From assembly GCF_000159135.1 (NCBI RefSeq), contig NZ_GG667520.1, positions 45,833-90,096 on the forward strand: a DNA stretch of 44,264 nt, in the 5' to 3' direction. The notes under the pieces are model-generated. The model was not told where the DNA came from and did no database searches. It was given only the letters and a program-made list of their open reading frames with translations. The position numbers were made by a program, and so were the translations under genes. Source of the DNA: Corynebacterium striatum ATCC 6940. GTDB taxonomy: Bacteria > Actinomycetota > Actinomycetes > Mycobacteriales > Mycobacteriaceae. This document shows positions 8,645-17,784 of the stretch, piece after piece. Numbering within the stretch: the first letter of the stretch is position 1; the number at the start of each line of letters is the position of its first letter.

Positions 8645-11600
8645 GTCCGCCCCGCGTAAGCGGGGATGAGCCCATTTGGGATGGGTCTGTGCGTTCAGGT
8701 AAGACGTCCGCCCCGCGTAAGCGGGGATGAGCCGTGATGGGGTTTAGCCAGAAGCAGAAGGATGCGGTCCGCCCCGCGTAAGCGGGGATGAGCCCGGGAC
8801 CAGGGCCACGGCCTTTAGGAGGCCTTCGTCCGCCCCGCGTAAGCGGGGATGAGCCCAGTTTGTTAGTGGCACTGCTACCGGCTAGCCCGTCCGCCCCGCG
8901 TAAGCGGGGATGAGCCCACCGAGCCGATGAACACTAAAGCTCGGTAGTTGTCCGCCCCGCGTAAGCGGGGATGAGCCCACTAAAGCTCGGTAGTTCCCAC
9001 ACACAGATAGGTCCGCCCCGCGTAAGCGGGGATGAGCCCGTTCTCACCCTTACGCCGGAACAGGAGCGTGAGTCCGCCCCGCGTAAGCGGGGATGAGCCT
9101 TTGAGCAGATGCCGGGCCGTGTGGGGGAGATTGTCCGCCCCGCGTAAGCGGGGATGAGCCCACCAAAAGGGCTATTTCCTTGGTATGGAAATAGTCCGCC
9201 CCGCGTAAGCGGGGATGAGCCCGTTCTCACCCTTACGCCGGAACAGGAGCGTGAGTCCGCCCCGCGTAAGCGGGGATGAGCCCACCCGCGTTGCGCAGTT
9301 CACGGAACAACCAGTGTCCGCCCCGCGTAAGCGGGGATGAGCCCGGGTTCTGGAAATGGAAAGGCCCAGCCCACCAGTCCGCCCCGCGTAAGCGGGGATG
9401 AGCCCCCTGGATGAGGTAGCGCACGACGTCTTAGAGAGTCCGCCCCGCGTAAGCGGGGATGAGCCGGTCTTCACGCGTGAGTTGCTTTGCTGCGCCTCGT
9501 CCGCCCCGCGTAAGCGGGGATGAGCCCCTGACCGGCGGCCAGACCGCGACGTCCTACACGTCCGCCCCGCGTAAGCGGGGATGAGCCTCTTTTTGTTGGG
9601 GCGGTGGAAAGACTGATAGCGTCCGCCCCGCGTAAGCGGGGATGAGCCGGTAAAGGAAATGTACTGGGCAGGCCGAAAGGTGTCCGCCCCGCGTAAGCGG
9701 GGATGAGCCCTAAAAACACAAAGACCGGGAACACAAATTTAAGTCCGCCCCGCGTAAGCGGGGATGAGCCTAGGGATGCGGTCACCCCGTTGGTGATTCG
9801 GCCGTCCGCCCCGCGTAAGCGGGGATGAGCCCATCGCATTCCACCGTGTGAAACCCAACGTACTGTCCGCCCCGCGTAAGCGGGGATGAGCCCGGGCGCT
9901 GCTTCCACCCATCAGCAGGACCAGGGTCCGCCCCGCGTAAGCGGGGATGAGCCCAATGAGGCCAACCGGCCCCATAAGCACAGCCAGTCCGCCCCGCGTA
10001 AGCGGGGATGAGCCAGCATGTGCGCGGCGCTCGACGGCGGGAGCATCGTCCGCCCCGCGTAAGCGGGGATGAGCCCTCACCACACAAGGCCCAGACTTCC
10101 AAGCCCTCGTCCGCCCCGCGTAAGCGGGGATGAGCCGCCACAAGCGGCGGGCCATATCCTAGGTATTGAGTCCGCCCCGCGTAAGCGGGGATGAGCCCGT
10201 GGTGTACCACTACCTGTCGCGCAACCTGCCGTCCGCCCCGCGTAAGCGGGGATGAGCCCTACTGGCATCCGTTTGGGTGTTCCTGATGGGTGTCCGCCCC
10301 GCGTAAGCGGGGATGAGCCCGACCTGGGAGCAGACCCACGCCACGGCATCAGGTCCGCCCCGCGTAAGCGGGGATGAGCCACCATCACACCGGCCGCCCC
10401 CACCGTCTTCACCGGTCCGCCCCGCGTAAGCGGGGATGAGCCCCATGGGTAAATCCGGCGGTGTCCGGCGTGAGCGTCCGCCCCGCGTAAGCGGGGATGA
10501 GCCTGCTCGCCGTAGCTGCGTGTATAGCTTTTGGGTGTCCGCCCCGCGTAAGCGGGGATGAGCCTCCTCCGCTGGGGATGGGGAGAGTAAAAATGAAGTC
10601 CGCCCCGCGTAAGCGGGGATGAGCCGTCTGGTTCGCGCATGCTTGAGACGTTGAATGCGTCCGCCCCGCGTAAGCGGGGATGAGCCCCCGACGATGGGGG
10701 CGGCTGTCGTGGTTGCCGAGTCCGCCCCGCGTAAGCGGGGATGAGCCCACAATCGCAACAACTGCTCATGAGACTCACCAGTCCGCCCCGCGTAAGCGGG
10801 GATGAGCCCAACTTCAGCCGACGCCTGTGGGAAACGATCGGGTCCGCCCCGCGTAAGCGGGGATGAGCCGTCGGCGCACTGTCCGAGGCTTTAGATGGCT
10901 TCGTCCGCCCCGCGTAAGCGGGGATGAGCCCGCAGCGACTGCAACATCTTGGGAGACGTGGCCGTCCGCCCCGCGTAAGCGGGGATGAGCCCCATGACTA
11001 AGACCCTCGCAGACATGACCCCAGGTCCGCCCCGCGTAAGCGGGGATGAGCCGGCTTCAGCTGATGAAGCTGGAACCGCGTTTCAGTCCGCCCCGCGTAA
11101 GCGGGGATGAGCCCACTTCAGACTGCGAGCCGTGTTTGAAGCCCGCGTCCGCCCCGCGTAAGCGGGGATGAGCCGGCCACGCGGCCTGCACAATCTGTGA
11201 TGTTTTCGTCCGCCCCGCGTAAGCGGGGATGAGCCTCCCAGCTCGCGGGCAGCATCCGCCGCGCCAGAGTCCGCCCCGCGTAAGCGGGGATGAGCCCTCC
11301 GTAAGGAAAACGCGAAGTACCGTACCGAGGTCCGCCCCGCGTAAGCGGGGATGAGCCCATCCTTAAGCGCCGCATTCGGGTACGTGCCAAGTCCGCCCCG
11401 CGTAAGCGGGGATGAGCCCACAGCACCGACGCTGTTCTGAATCTGCTTACCGTCCGCCCCGCGTAAGCGGGGATGAGCCCTCGGCAAAAAACTAGCCCCC
11501 GACCGATTCCCCGTCCGCCCCGCGTAAGCGGGGATGAGCCCTCGACGCAATCACTGGCGACTGTCATGAAAACGTCCGCCCCGCGTAAGCGGGGATGAGC

Positions 11601-13247
11601 CCACTCTGACGGCACCGACCATCAAGGAGTACGAGTCCGCCCCGCGTAAGCGGGGATGAGCCCACCGGCTTTAACTGGAAATGGGAGGAAGCATGGTCCG
11701 CCCCGCGTAAGCGGGGATGAGCCCGTAAAAGGGGGAGGTGCCTGATGGACTCGATTGTCCGCCCCGCGTAAGCGGGGATGAGCCCCAGGGCAATGACCCG
11801 ACCGCACGCACCCTCAAGTCCGCCCCGCGTAAGCGGGGATGAGCCCGATTCGTAGACGAGAAAGACGCGGCTATCGTCGTCCGCCCCGCGTAAGCGGGGA
11901 TGAGCCCCCTGTTGAGCTGCTTTTTGGCTTCCAATGGGGGTCCGCCCCGCGTAAGCGGGGATGAGCCTTGAGTAGGGCGTTTAGGAGTGTGGTATCAACC
12001 GTCCGCCCCGCGTAAGCGGGGATGAGCCCCCCACGACTTGGCCCCAGGACACGATGTCATCGTCCGCCCCGCGTAAGCGGGGATGAGCCGGAGGGTGCCC
12101 TGTCTGCCAACAAGATCGGCACGTCCGCCCCGCGTAAGCGGGGATGAGCCCCCCACGCGAACAGAAGCTAAAAGAGCGTGAAGTCCGCCCCGCGTAAGCG
12201 GGGATGAGCCCACCCCGCCGCGCCCGCTGGTACATGCTCCCCAGTCCGCCCCGCGTAAGCGGGGATGAGCCCCCAATACCCATACGGGGCGAAACCTGAA
12301 TCCGGTCCGCCCCGCGTAAGCGGGGATGAGCCCTCAGCACCGACGCGTGGGAAAGTAGAAATGACGTCCGCCCCGTGTAAGCGGGGATGAGCCGGGTTGG
12401 TTTACCTGTGATTAGGGCGTGGAGTTGTCCGCCCCGCGTAAGCGGGGATGAGCCCAATGCGCCGTCCACGTCCGGCCGTGAGCTGGCGTCCGCCCCGCGT
12501 AAGCGGGGATGAGCCCCAAGCAGGCCATCCACACAGCTGTTGTGGAGCGTCCGCCCCGCGTAAGCGGGGATGAGCCCATTCCGGCAACCTTGGATAGGAT
12601 TTGCTCGGAGTCCGCCCCGCGTAAGCGGGGATGAGCCTCTACGCCTGCACCAGCCCCACCTACCGACAGGGTCCGCCCCGCGTAAGCGGGGATGAGCCCA
12701 AGAAAGGCACCCGCGACGGCGGCAACCGTCCGTCCGCCCCGCGTAAGCGGGGATGAGCCGCGACCGGCTGGAACGGTGCTCTAGCAAAGACTGTCCGCCC
12801 CGCGTAAGCGGGGATGAGCCCAGCGGTATCCCATGCGGAAGAAATCTTATTAGGTCCGCCCCGCGTAAGCGGGGATGAGCCCACACGGCACTCGAAGATG
12901 CGAAAACGGATCTGGTCCGCCCCGCGTAAGCGGGGATGAGCCTTACGCGATATGGAACTGGATAAGCTCAACCAGGTCCGCCCCGCGTAAGCGGGGATGA
13001 GCCCCAGGCGGAGAAGCCATGTCTTATGAATACGCGGTCCGCCCCGCGTAAGCGGGGATGAGCCCTTCACAAAATTCTCTCGGTCTGGATGCGCGCTGTC
13101 CGCCCCGCGTAAGCGGGGATGAGCCTACGCTTGTGTGCGCGTACGGGATGCCGGGTAGGTCCGCCCCGCGTAAGCGGGGATGAGCCGCCGGAGACCCGCG
13201 TAGCTGGCGTGCAGCCGCTGTCCGCCCCGCGTAAGTGGGGAAGAGCG
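8645..13247 (+). CRISPR. Type I-E CRISPR array, 76 repeats and 75 spacers
   Basis: The repeat is 28 nt, begins GTCCG and ends ATGAGCC. Its core CCCCGC-GTAA-GCGGGG forms a 6-bp stem, as expected of a Cas6e substrate. Repeat starts were followed one by one from 8645 to 13220. The period is 61 nt throughout, except that spacer 29 (10381-10414) is 34 nt and spacer 58 (12151-12182) is 32 nt. Internal repeats are identical except the one at 12366, which has one C-to-T change in the stem. The last repeat (13220-13247) has three substitutions, so that is the old end. Spacers 7 and 10 are identical, and spacers 5 and 6 overlap by 18 nt. The first spacer base is C in 51, G in 12, T in 10 and A in 2. 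Reading frames on the minus strand across the array are artefacts of the repeats. Confidence 0.99.
9039..9254 (+). repeat. Duplicated CRISPR spacer (spacers 7 and 10)
   Basis: Spacer 7 (9039-9071) and spacer 10 (9222-9254) are identical over all 33 nt, with two unrelated spacers between them. Everything else in the array appears unique by eye. The copies are leader-proximal, so the event is recent relative to most of the array. Confidence 0.95.
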
Positions 13248-13874
13248 CTTCCATTCTGCTGTGGAAGGTACAGAAAGAAAGTCTGACCTGTGAAACGTGG
13301 GGATAAGATTTTTCTGTTAAGAAATACCCGTTTGCCCCACAGTTTTCCGCGGATTTGGAAGAGTGTTTTCTGCGGAACGTAGTTTTCAAAATCGGACCAC
13401 ACGGTCCCTACATCCTCATCACAAGATACGAGCAATCCCCATTTATGTTTTCGCAGAGGAAGCGGATGACCTGGACGTACTCGAGTCTGTTGGAAGAAAT
13501 GCAACATGGTGCTGGGGTGAAACCCTATACAGCGTCGAAGCGACGTTGGTTATCTTCGCATACATTGATGACGTCCATGTTGCTACTGGGCCAGTGGAAG
13601 ATCATTGCTCTAGATCTTGAATTGAGTCACCGAGCGCTGCGCGAGGCGGGGTTGTGAGGATTAGCGGTCGGATGCTCAGTGTGGTTTTAGTAAATGTATT
13701 TATCTGCCTTGAAAGTTTGAGCCGTCCCAACTTTTAACCGCCAGGGGAAGAAACTTCTGCTGCGACTTTTTGTTCATTGCGGCAGCGCTACTTGGCCGCC
13801 GTAGCTGCGTAAACAGGCAAGGTTCCCAAGCGCTGCCGGCGCTTCGGTAACACTCAAATGAGTAGTAAGAAGGC
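13248..13874. other. Intergenic region behind the CRISPR array
   Basis: These 627 bases lie between the degenerate last repeat and the carboxylesterase stop. The middle (about 13355-13657) has a broken-looking reading frame described separately. The rest shows no repeat, tRNA, transposase or convincing gene. A short inverted repeat ACTCA-AA-TGAGT occurs near 13853-13864, but it is too weak to name. Confidence 0.5.
13363..13657 (+). pseudogene. Possible frameshifted gene remnant
   Basis: A frame opening at GTG 13363 gives about 85 residues with an acidic, protein-like middle (AEEADDLDVLESVGRN). It ends abruptly at 13620 in a basic tail. The alternative frame takes over at about 13605 and ends at 13657 with a natural-looking ALDLELSHRALREAGL. 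Joining the two would need one frameshift. No family is recognised, there is no clear RBS, and chance cannot be excluded. Confidence 0.25.
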
Positions 13875-15140
13875 TTAGCCGGAAAAAGCAGCCCCGACGT
13901 AATCCAAGCTGCCATGCGCTACGCGCTCGTTCCCGCTATCAAGGTTGTATTCCCATATAGCGTGGTCAGGGCGGTAATCGGGGAATCCCGTGTGTCCAGT
14001 GCGCACAAAGTTGTGGAGCCACGAGTTGAGCGTGCGCGCAGACTCGCCGTCGCGGACGCCGAAGATGAAACGTAATTCTTCGCAGTGCAAAGCAGGACGA
14101 CCACTGCGGGTAAACTCGATCATCCAGGTCGGCCCGGGGGCGTCGTCAGCTGCTTGTGCCACCCAGCGGCGAATGTTGGCATCACCAATCATGCGTCCCA
14201 AGGGACGTTCTTTGTCGATGTAGCTTGCGATCTGGCGCCACGGACCCAACGAGTTGGGTGGGAAACCAAATTTAGGTGCCATCTGGCGTAATGCAAGGCC
14301 ACGTAGTGGGCTGGAGTCGATTTTTTGTGCAACGGGAATGCCATAGAACTCGTCGCGGGTCGAGCCAACCACTAGGGGAATGTCGACCATCTCAGTGGCA
14401 TCGAAAGGTGCCGGCCCCAACGCCATACCAAGATTGTGTTTTTTACGGAATTTGGAATAGCCGTCCGCCAGTTTGTCTTGCGGCAGCGCTGCCAAGGATT
14501 CTCTTGTGACAGGAACACCGAGTGCGCGGCGCAGGCTGGCCCTCCGCTTTTCATTGGACTCAAGAGGAAACGCGGGCGACAGCGCCACCACGCGGCGGAA
14601 AGCACCCTTGTAGTGGTCGCGGCGCATCAGCCACAGGGCGGTGGTGGCGCCGGCGGACTGGCCGATGACGGTGACGTTTGTGGGGTCGCCGCCGAAGGAC
14701 TCGATGTTGCTCTGAATCCACTCCAGCGCCAGCTGGCAATCGTCGATGCCGCGGAAGCGGAAGGACTCATCGTCGTGGAACTGCGCGAAGCCCTGCAGGC
14801 CCACGCGGTAGCCTACCTGGACCTGGATGATGCCGGCGCGCGCATTGGCGGTGCCCTCCGCGCGGGGATCCTCATGGGTGCCGTTCTCGTAGCGGCCGCC
14901 GTGGATGTAGACCAACACCGGCGCGTCAGTGGCCTGCTGGGGCGCGGTGATTGTCAGCGCCACGGCGTCGGGACGCGGCGTGCGTGCGTCTAGGTCGCGG
15001 GCTGCGTTGAGCTTTACTGCGTTCTCAAAATCGCCCGGGATGAGGGAGTAATCCACGGAGTGGAAATAGTTGACGTCGCCCTCGGTGTAGCCGGTGATGG
15101 TGCCGGCGGGGCAGGAGACATGAACTGGCGTGCTAGACAT
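13875..15140 (-). CDS. Type B carboxylesterase (alpha/beta hydrolase)
   Basis: This is a probable cytoplasmic ester hydrolase. It has 421 residues, about 80 fewer than classical type B esterases, and no signal peptide. The nucleophile serine is in VIGQSAGATTALWL (G-x-S-x-G), after the family block DCQLALEWIQSNIESFGGDP. The oxyanion-hole stretch is VYIHGGRYENG. A likely acid is the Glu in GSTRDEF, and the catalytic histidine is in LHCEELRFIFG, so the triad looks complete. The natural substrate cannot be read. The start codon ATG 15140 has no RBS but a -10-like TAGTCT (15148-15153 on the minus strand) ends 7 nt upstream, suggesting a leaderless mRNA. It diverges from the small membrane protein gene at 15186. 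Confidence 0.9.
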   Translation of the reverse strand: MSSTPVHVSCPAGTITGYTEGDVNYFHSVDYSLIPGDFENAVKLNAARDLDARTPRPDAVALTITAPQQATDAPVLVYIHGGRYENGTHEDPRAEGTANARAGIIQVQVGYRVGLQGFAQFHDDESFRFRGIDDCQLALEWIQSNIESFGGDPTNVTVIGQSAGATTALWLMRRDHYKGAFRRVVALSPAFPLESNEKRRASLRRALGVPVTRESLAALPQDKLADGYSKFRKKHNLGMALGPAPFDATEMVDIPLVVGSTRDEFYGIPVAQKIDSSPLRGLALRQMAPKFGFPPNSLGPWRQIASYIDKERPLGRMIGDANIRRWVAQAADDAPGPTWMIEFTRSGRPALHCEELRFIFGVRDGESARTLNSWLHNFVRTGHTGFPDYRPDHAIWEYNLDSGNERVAHGSLDYVGAAFSG

Positions 15141-15185
15141 ACCCGTCAGACTACCGGGCAGCGAACTGGGCTAGAATCTCGCCTT

Positions 15186-15398
15186 ATGGAATGGTGGACA
15201 AATCTTACTGGCGTGCTCTCGCAAGCCATGGTGCAAGCGCCCGTGTGGGTGCAGATATCCGTGCTCATCGTCATCGCCGTTCCGCTTCTGGCCATCGCGG
15301 CGTGGTGCCTGATGTTCGTCATCGATTTCGTGGGCCGCCCCCGCTTCCGTGGGGCCGCAACGGGGCCCGAAATCCAGAAAACCAACTCCACGCGCTAA
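15186..15398 (+). CDS. Small single-pass membrane protein, unknown function
   Basis: It has 70 residues. After an N-terminal MEWWTNLTGVLSQAM there is one strong hydrophobic segment at about residues 22-48, then a basic, polar tail ending IQKTNSTR. The longer open frame back to 15060 would run through the carboxylesterase promoter, so ATG 15186 was chosen. A -10-like TAGAAT at 15172-15177 lies 8 nt before it, consistent with a leaderless transcript. It is followed after 11 nt by another small membrane protein, and the two are probably co-transcribed. Confidence 0.7.
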   Translation: MEWWTNLTGVLSQAMVQAPVWVQISVLIVIAVPLLAIAAWCLMFVIDFVGRPRFRGAATGPEIQKTNSTR

Positions 15399-15409
15399 GG
15401 TAATAAATC

Positions 15410-15586
15410 ATGTCAACGCCAGAACAACCGCGGCACGACGATCCGCGCGAAGGGCTCTGGGACCCAGAACGCACCGTCCCTGCCGCCCCGCGCAAGCGCG
15501 CCCTGCCCAAGTCACGCGTGAGTCTGACCCTGTGGGCGATGATCGCGCTCGTCGTCGTGGTGGCGCTTATCGGTTTGTTTACCTAG
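15410..15586 (+). CDS. Small C-tail-anchored membrane protein, unknown function
   Basis: It has 58 residues: a charged, proline-rich N-terminal half (for example PRHDDPREGLWDPER) followed by a basic linker and one transmembrane helix (about residues 38-57) that ends the protein at GLFT. Codon use is high-GC like the neighbours. An RBS-like AAGGTAA lies at 15397-15403. The stop overlaps the convergent malQ end by 8 nt. No family is recognised, and co-transcription with the 70-residue gene is inferred from the 11-nt gap. Confidence 0.65.
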   Translation: MSTPEQPRHDDPREGLWDPERTVPAAPRKRALPKSRVSLTLWAMIALVVVVALIGLFT

Positions 15587-17711
15587 CGCTGGCCTCAGCC
15601 ACGCGCTGGAACAGCTCGTTGCCCGCTAGGTCCTCGATGAGGATGGGGGTCCCGGCGGCGTCGCAAAGCGGAATGCACCAGTTAGGGTAGAGGTCCTTCG
15701 TGGTGCCTGGCTGGTTCTGCGCGCGCACGTCACCCACCATGTCCACCAGGCTCGTGCACGTCAGCGCGGAGGGGGTTCCCGCGACGTACTTGTGCAAAGC
15801 CACCACCAGATCCGCCTCACTGCCGCGGTCGCTGCGCTCTGCCGTGGGGAAGTCGCGCTGCGGCAGGAGGCCGGCCGCCGCCACCTGGTCCAACACGCGG
15901 GCCTGCCACTCTCGGTCGTCGGCTTCTTCCTCCGCGACAGAGCGGGTGAGCACGCCCAAGCGAGCGCGCAGCGAAATGTGATCGCCGCGCAGGTAAGCCA
16001 AGGTCGGCGGAAGATCGTGCGTGCCCACAGAGGAAAGCGCTAGGCGGCGGTACTCCTGCTGCGGAAGCGGAGACTCGTTGTCCTCGGAGCGCTCGAACCA
16101 CACGATGGAGGTGCCCAGCACGCCGGTCTCAGCCAGCACATCCTGTACCCATGGCTCCAGCGTGCCCAGGTCCTCGCCCACGAGCACCGCGCCGGCACGC
16201 TCTGCCTCGAGGGCGAGAACACCGAGCATGGCCTCATGGTCGTAATAGACGTAGGTGCCGTTGAGCGGCGAGGTCATACGCGGAATCCAGAACAGGCGGA
16301 ACAAGCCCAAGATGTGGTCCACGCGCACGCCACCGGAGTGACGCAGGATGGTCTGCAGCATCTCGCGCCACGGGCGGTAGCCAGACTCCGCCAAGCGCAC
16401 CGGGTGCCACGGCGGCTGGGACCAGTCTTGGCCCTGCTGGTTGTAGTCATCCGGGGGAGCGCCCACGGAGCTCTGCGGCGCGAGGTACTCAGCGAGGTTG
16501 ATGGCATCCGCGCCGCCAGGGTGCACGCCCACGGCAAGGTCGGTGACCAAGCCGATGCGCATTCCCGCCTCCTTGGCGCGGCGCTGCGCGGCGGCCAGCT
16601 GCTCGTCGCACAGGAACTGCAGCCAAGCGTAGAACTGGGCAAGCTCGCTGGCTTCTTCCTCGATGGCATGGCGCTGGCCGGTGCGGCGCGCCAGCTCCTG
16701 CTCCGCGCACCATAGAGCGAAAGCGCTTAAGCCCTCGCCCTCGCTGCGCTGGTACTCCATGAACTCGTTCTGGCGCTGCGGGGTGAAGTTGAGGGAGAAG
16801 AGCTCCTTGAGCACCTGCAGCTTGGCCTCGAAAATTGTGTCGCGTTCGATTTCGTCGGCGCTGCGGTTGCGCTCGCGGAACTCGGCGGCGAGCTCGCGGA
16901 CGTCGTCCTGCAGGACCGGGTCTAGCTGCGACAGCTCCGGGATGTCCTCGATGTGGAGGTAGAGCGGATTGATGAAGCGGCGGGTGGTGGGCAGGTACGG
17001 CGAATCCTCCACTGGCGGCAGTGGCTCTGCGGCATGCAGAGGGTTGATGAGCAGGAAGTCGGAATACGGTGCCAAGGTCTCCGCGAGGCTGCCCAGGTCG
17101 TGGAAGTCACCGATTCCCCAGGACTGCGCCGAGCGCACCGAATACAGTTGCGCCATGACGCCGGCTGCGGGCTTGTCCAGGTAGGGGTCCGCGGTGGTCA
17201 GTCGCGCCGGGGTGATGATGAGCGGGCAAGAGTAGGACCCGATCTCCGGGGAGGACATGTGGATCTCGTGGAAGCCCAGCGGCAGATCACCTGGGATGTG
17301 AAAGGTGGCCTCGCCCCAGTGGGTACCGGCGACGTTGGCAGTTGGCGCGTCGTTGGGGTCCTGGTAGACATCGCGCGCGCCGCCCTCTTCGAGCTCAATG
17401 TGGATATCCACCGGTTGGCCGGCACGCACGTGGACGTCGAACTGCTTCTCGACGCCCTGCTTGCTCACCACGCACGGGGGTAGCGGGCGGGAGGAGCGCT
17501 CGAGGTAGTCCTCATAGAGCAGTGAAGTCAGGCGGGACTCGTCGGCGCGGTCCTCTACGCTGACGCCCAAAGCGCGCAGGGTATAGGTAATAGTTTCATC
17601 CGTTACATGAACGGGGTAGCCGGATTGGGAGGAATACGAGCTGGCAACGCCATGGCGCTGAGCTAGTTCTTCGAGCAGTTCACGGGTAGTCACAACGCCA
17701 CATTCTGCCAT
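15579..17711 (-). CDS. malQ: 4-alpha-glucanotransferase (amylomaltase, GH77)
   Basis: It transfers alpha-1,4-glucan segments between maltodextrins and serves cytoplasmic maltose/glycogen metabolism. It has 710 residues, the long form usual in actinobacteria and enterobacteria, with an N-terminal beta-rich extension before the catalytic barrel. GH77 landmarks are present: INPLHAAEPLPPVEDSPY near residue 223, GLVTDLAVGVHPGGAD near 387, nucleophile Asp in GGVRVDHILGLFRLFW, acid/base Glu in VLVGEDLGT, and the transition-state Asp in SVGTHDLPPTLAYLRGDH. Start ATG 17711 gives MAECGVVTT; an internal GTG six codons later is an alternative. It is divergent from the acyl-CoA ligase. Confidence 0.95.
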   Translation of the reverse strand: MAECGVVTTRELLEELAQRHGVASSYSSQSGYPVHVTDETITYTLRALGVSVEDRADESRLTSLLYEDYLERSSRPLPPCVVSKQGVEKQFDVHVRAGQPVDIHIELEEGGARDVYQDPNDAPTANVAGTHWGEATFHIPGDLPLGFHEIHMSSPEIGSYSCPLIITPARLTTADPYLDKPAAGVMAQLYSVRSAQSWGIGDFHDLGSLAETLAPYSDFLLINPLHAAEPLPPVEDSPYLPTTRRFINPLYLHIEDIPELSQLDPVLQDDVRELAAEFRERNRSADEIERDTIFEAKLQVLKELFSLNFTPQRQNEFMEYQRSEGEGLSAFALWCAEQELARRTGQRHAIEEEASELAQFYAWLQFLCDEQLAAAQRRAKEAGMRIGLVTDLAVGVHPGGADAINLAEYLAPQSSVGAPPDDYNQQGQDWSQPPWHPVRLAESGYRPWREMLQTILRHSGGVRVDHILGLFRLFWIPRMTSPLNGTYVYYDHEAMLGVLALEAERAGAVLVGEDLGTLEPWVQDVLAETGVLGTSIVWFERSEDNESPLPQQEYRRLALSSVGTHDLPPTLAYLRGDHISLRARLGVLTRSVAEEEADDREWQARVLDQVAAAGLLPQRDFPTAERSDRGSEADLVVALHKYVAGTPSALTCTSLVDMVGDVRAQNQPGTTKDLYPNWCIPLCDAAGTPILIEDLAGNELFQRVAEASAR

Positions 17712-17784
17712 GGCTTAACAGCGCGTGCCTGGGGATCGGTTGGTAGAGTGGGCTGGAATTACCTAGCTGTGCGAAAGGACACCC

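Noticed and set aside
11847..11879. Spacer 53 shares 13 nt (ATTCGTAGACGAG) with the region at about 31471-31483
   Set aside because: The match covers under half the spacer and stops after 13 nt. It is not convincing as self-targeting and may be chance.
11424..12365. Spacers 46 and 61 share CAGCACCGACGC
   Set aside because: Twelve bases between GC-rich spacers with different remainders is compatible with chance; no overlap relation like that of spacers 5 and 6.
8934..13070. Many long minus-strand reading frames across the array, rich in AHPRLRGAD, GSSPLTRGG and LIPAYAGRT
   Set aside because: They are translations of the repeat in three frames, made open by its 61-nt period and lack of stops. 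They are not genes.
14436..14993. Long plus-strand frame opposite the carboxylesterase
   Set aside because: It is a shadow of the GC-rich minus-strand gene, with no RBS or recognisable motif. The same holds for the many frames opposite malQ, dnaJ2 and the TPM gene.
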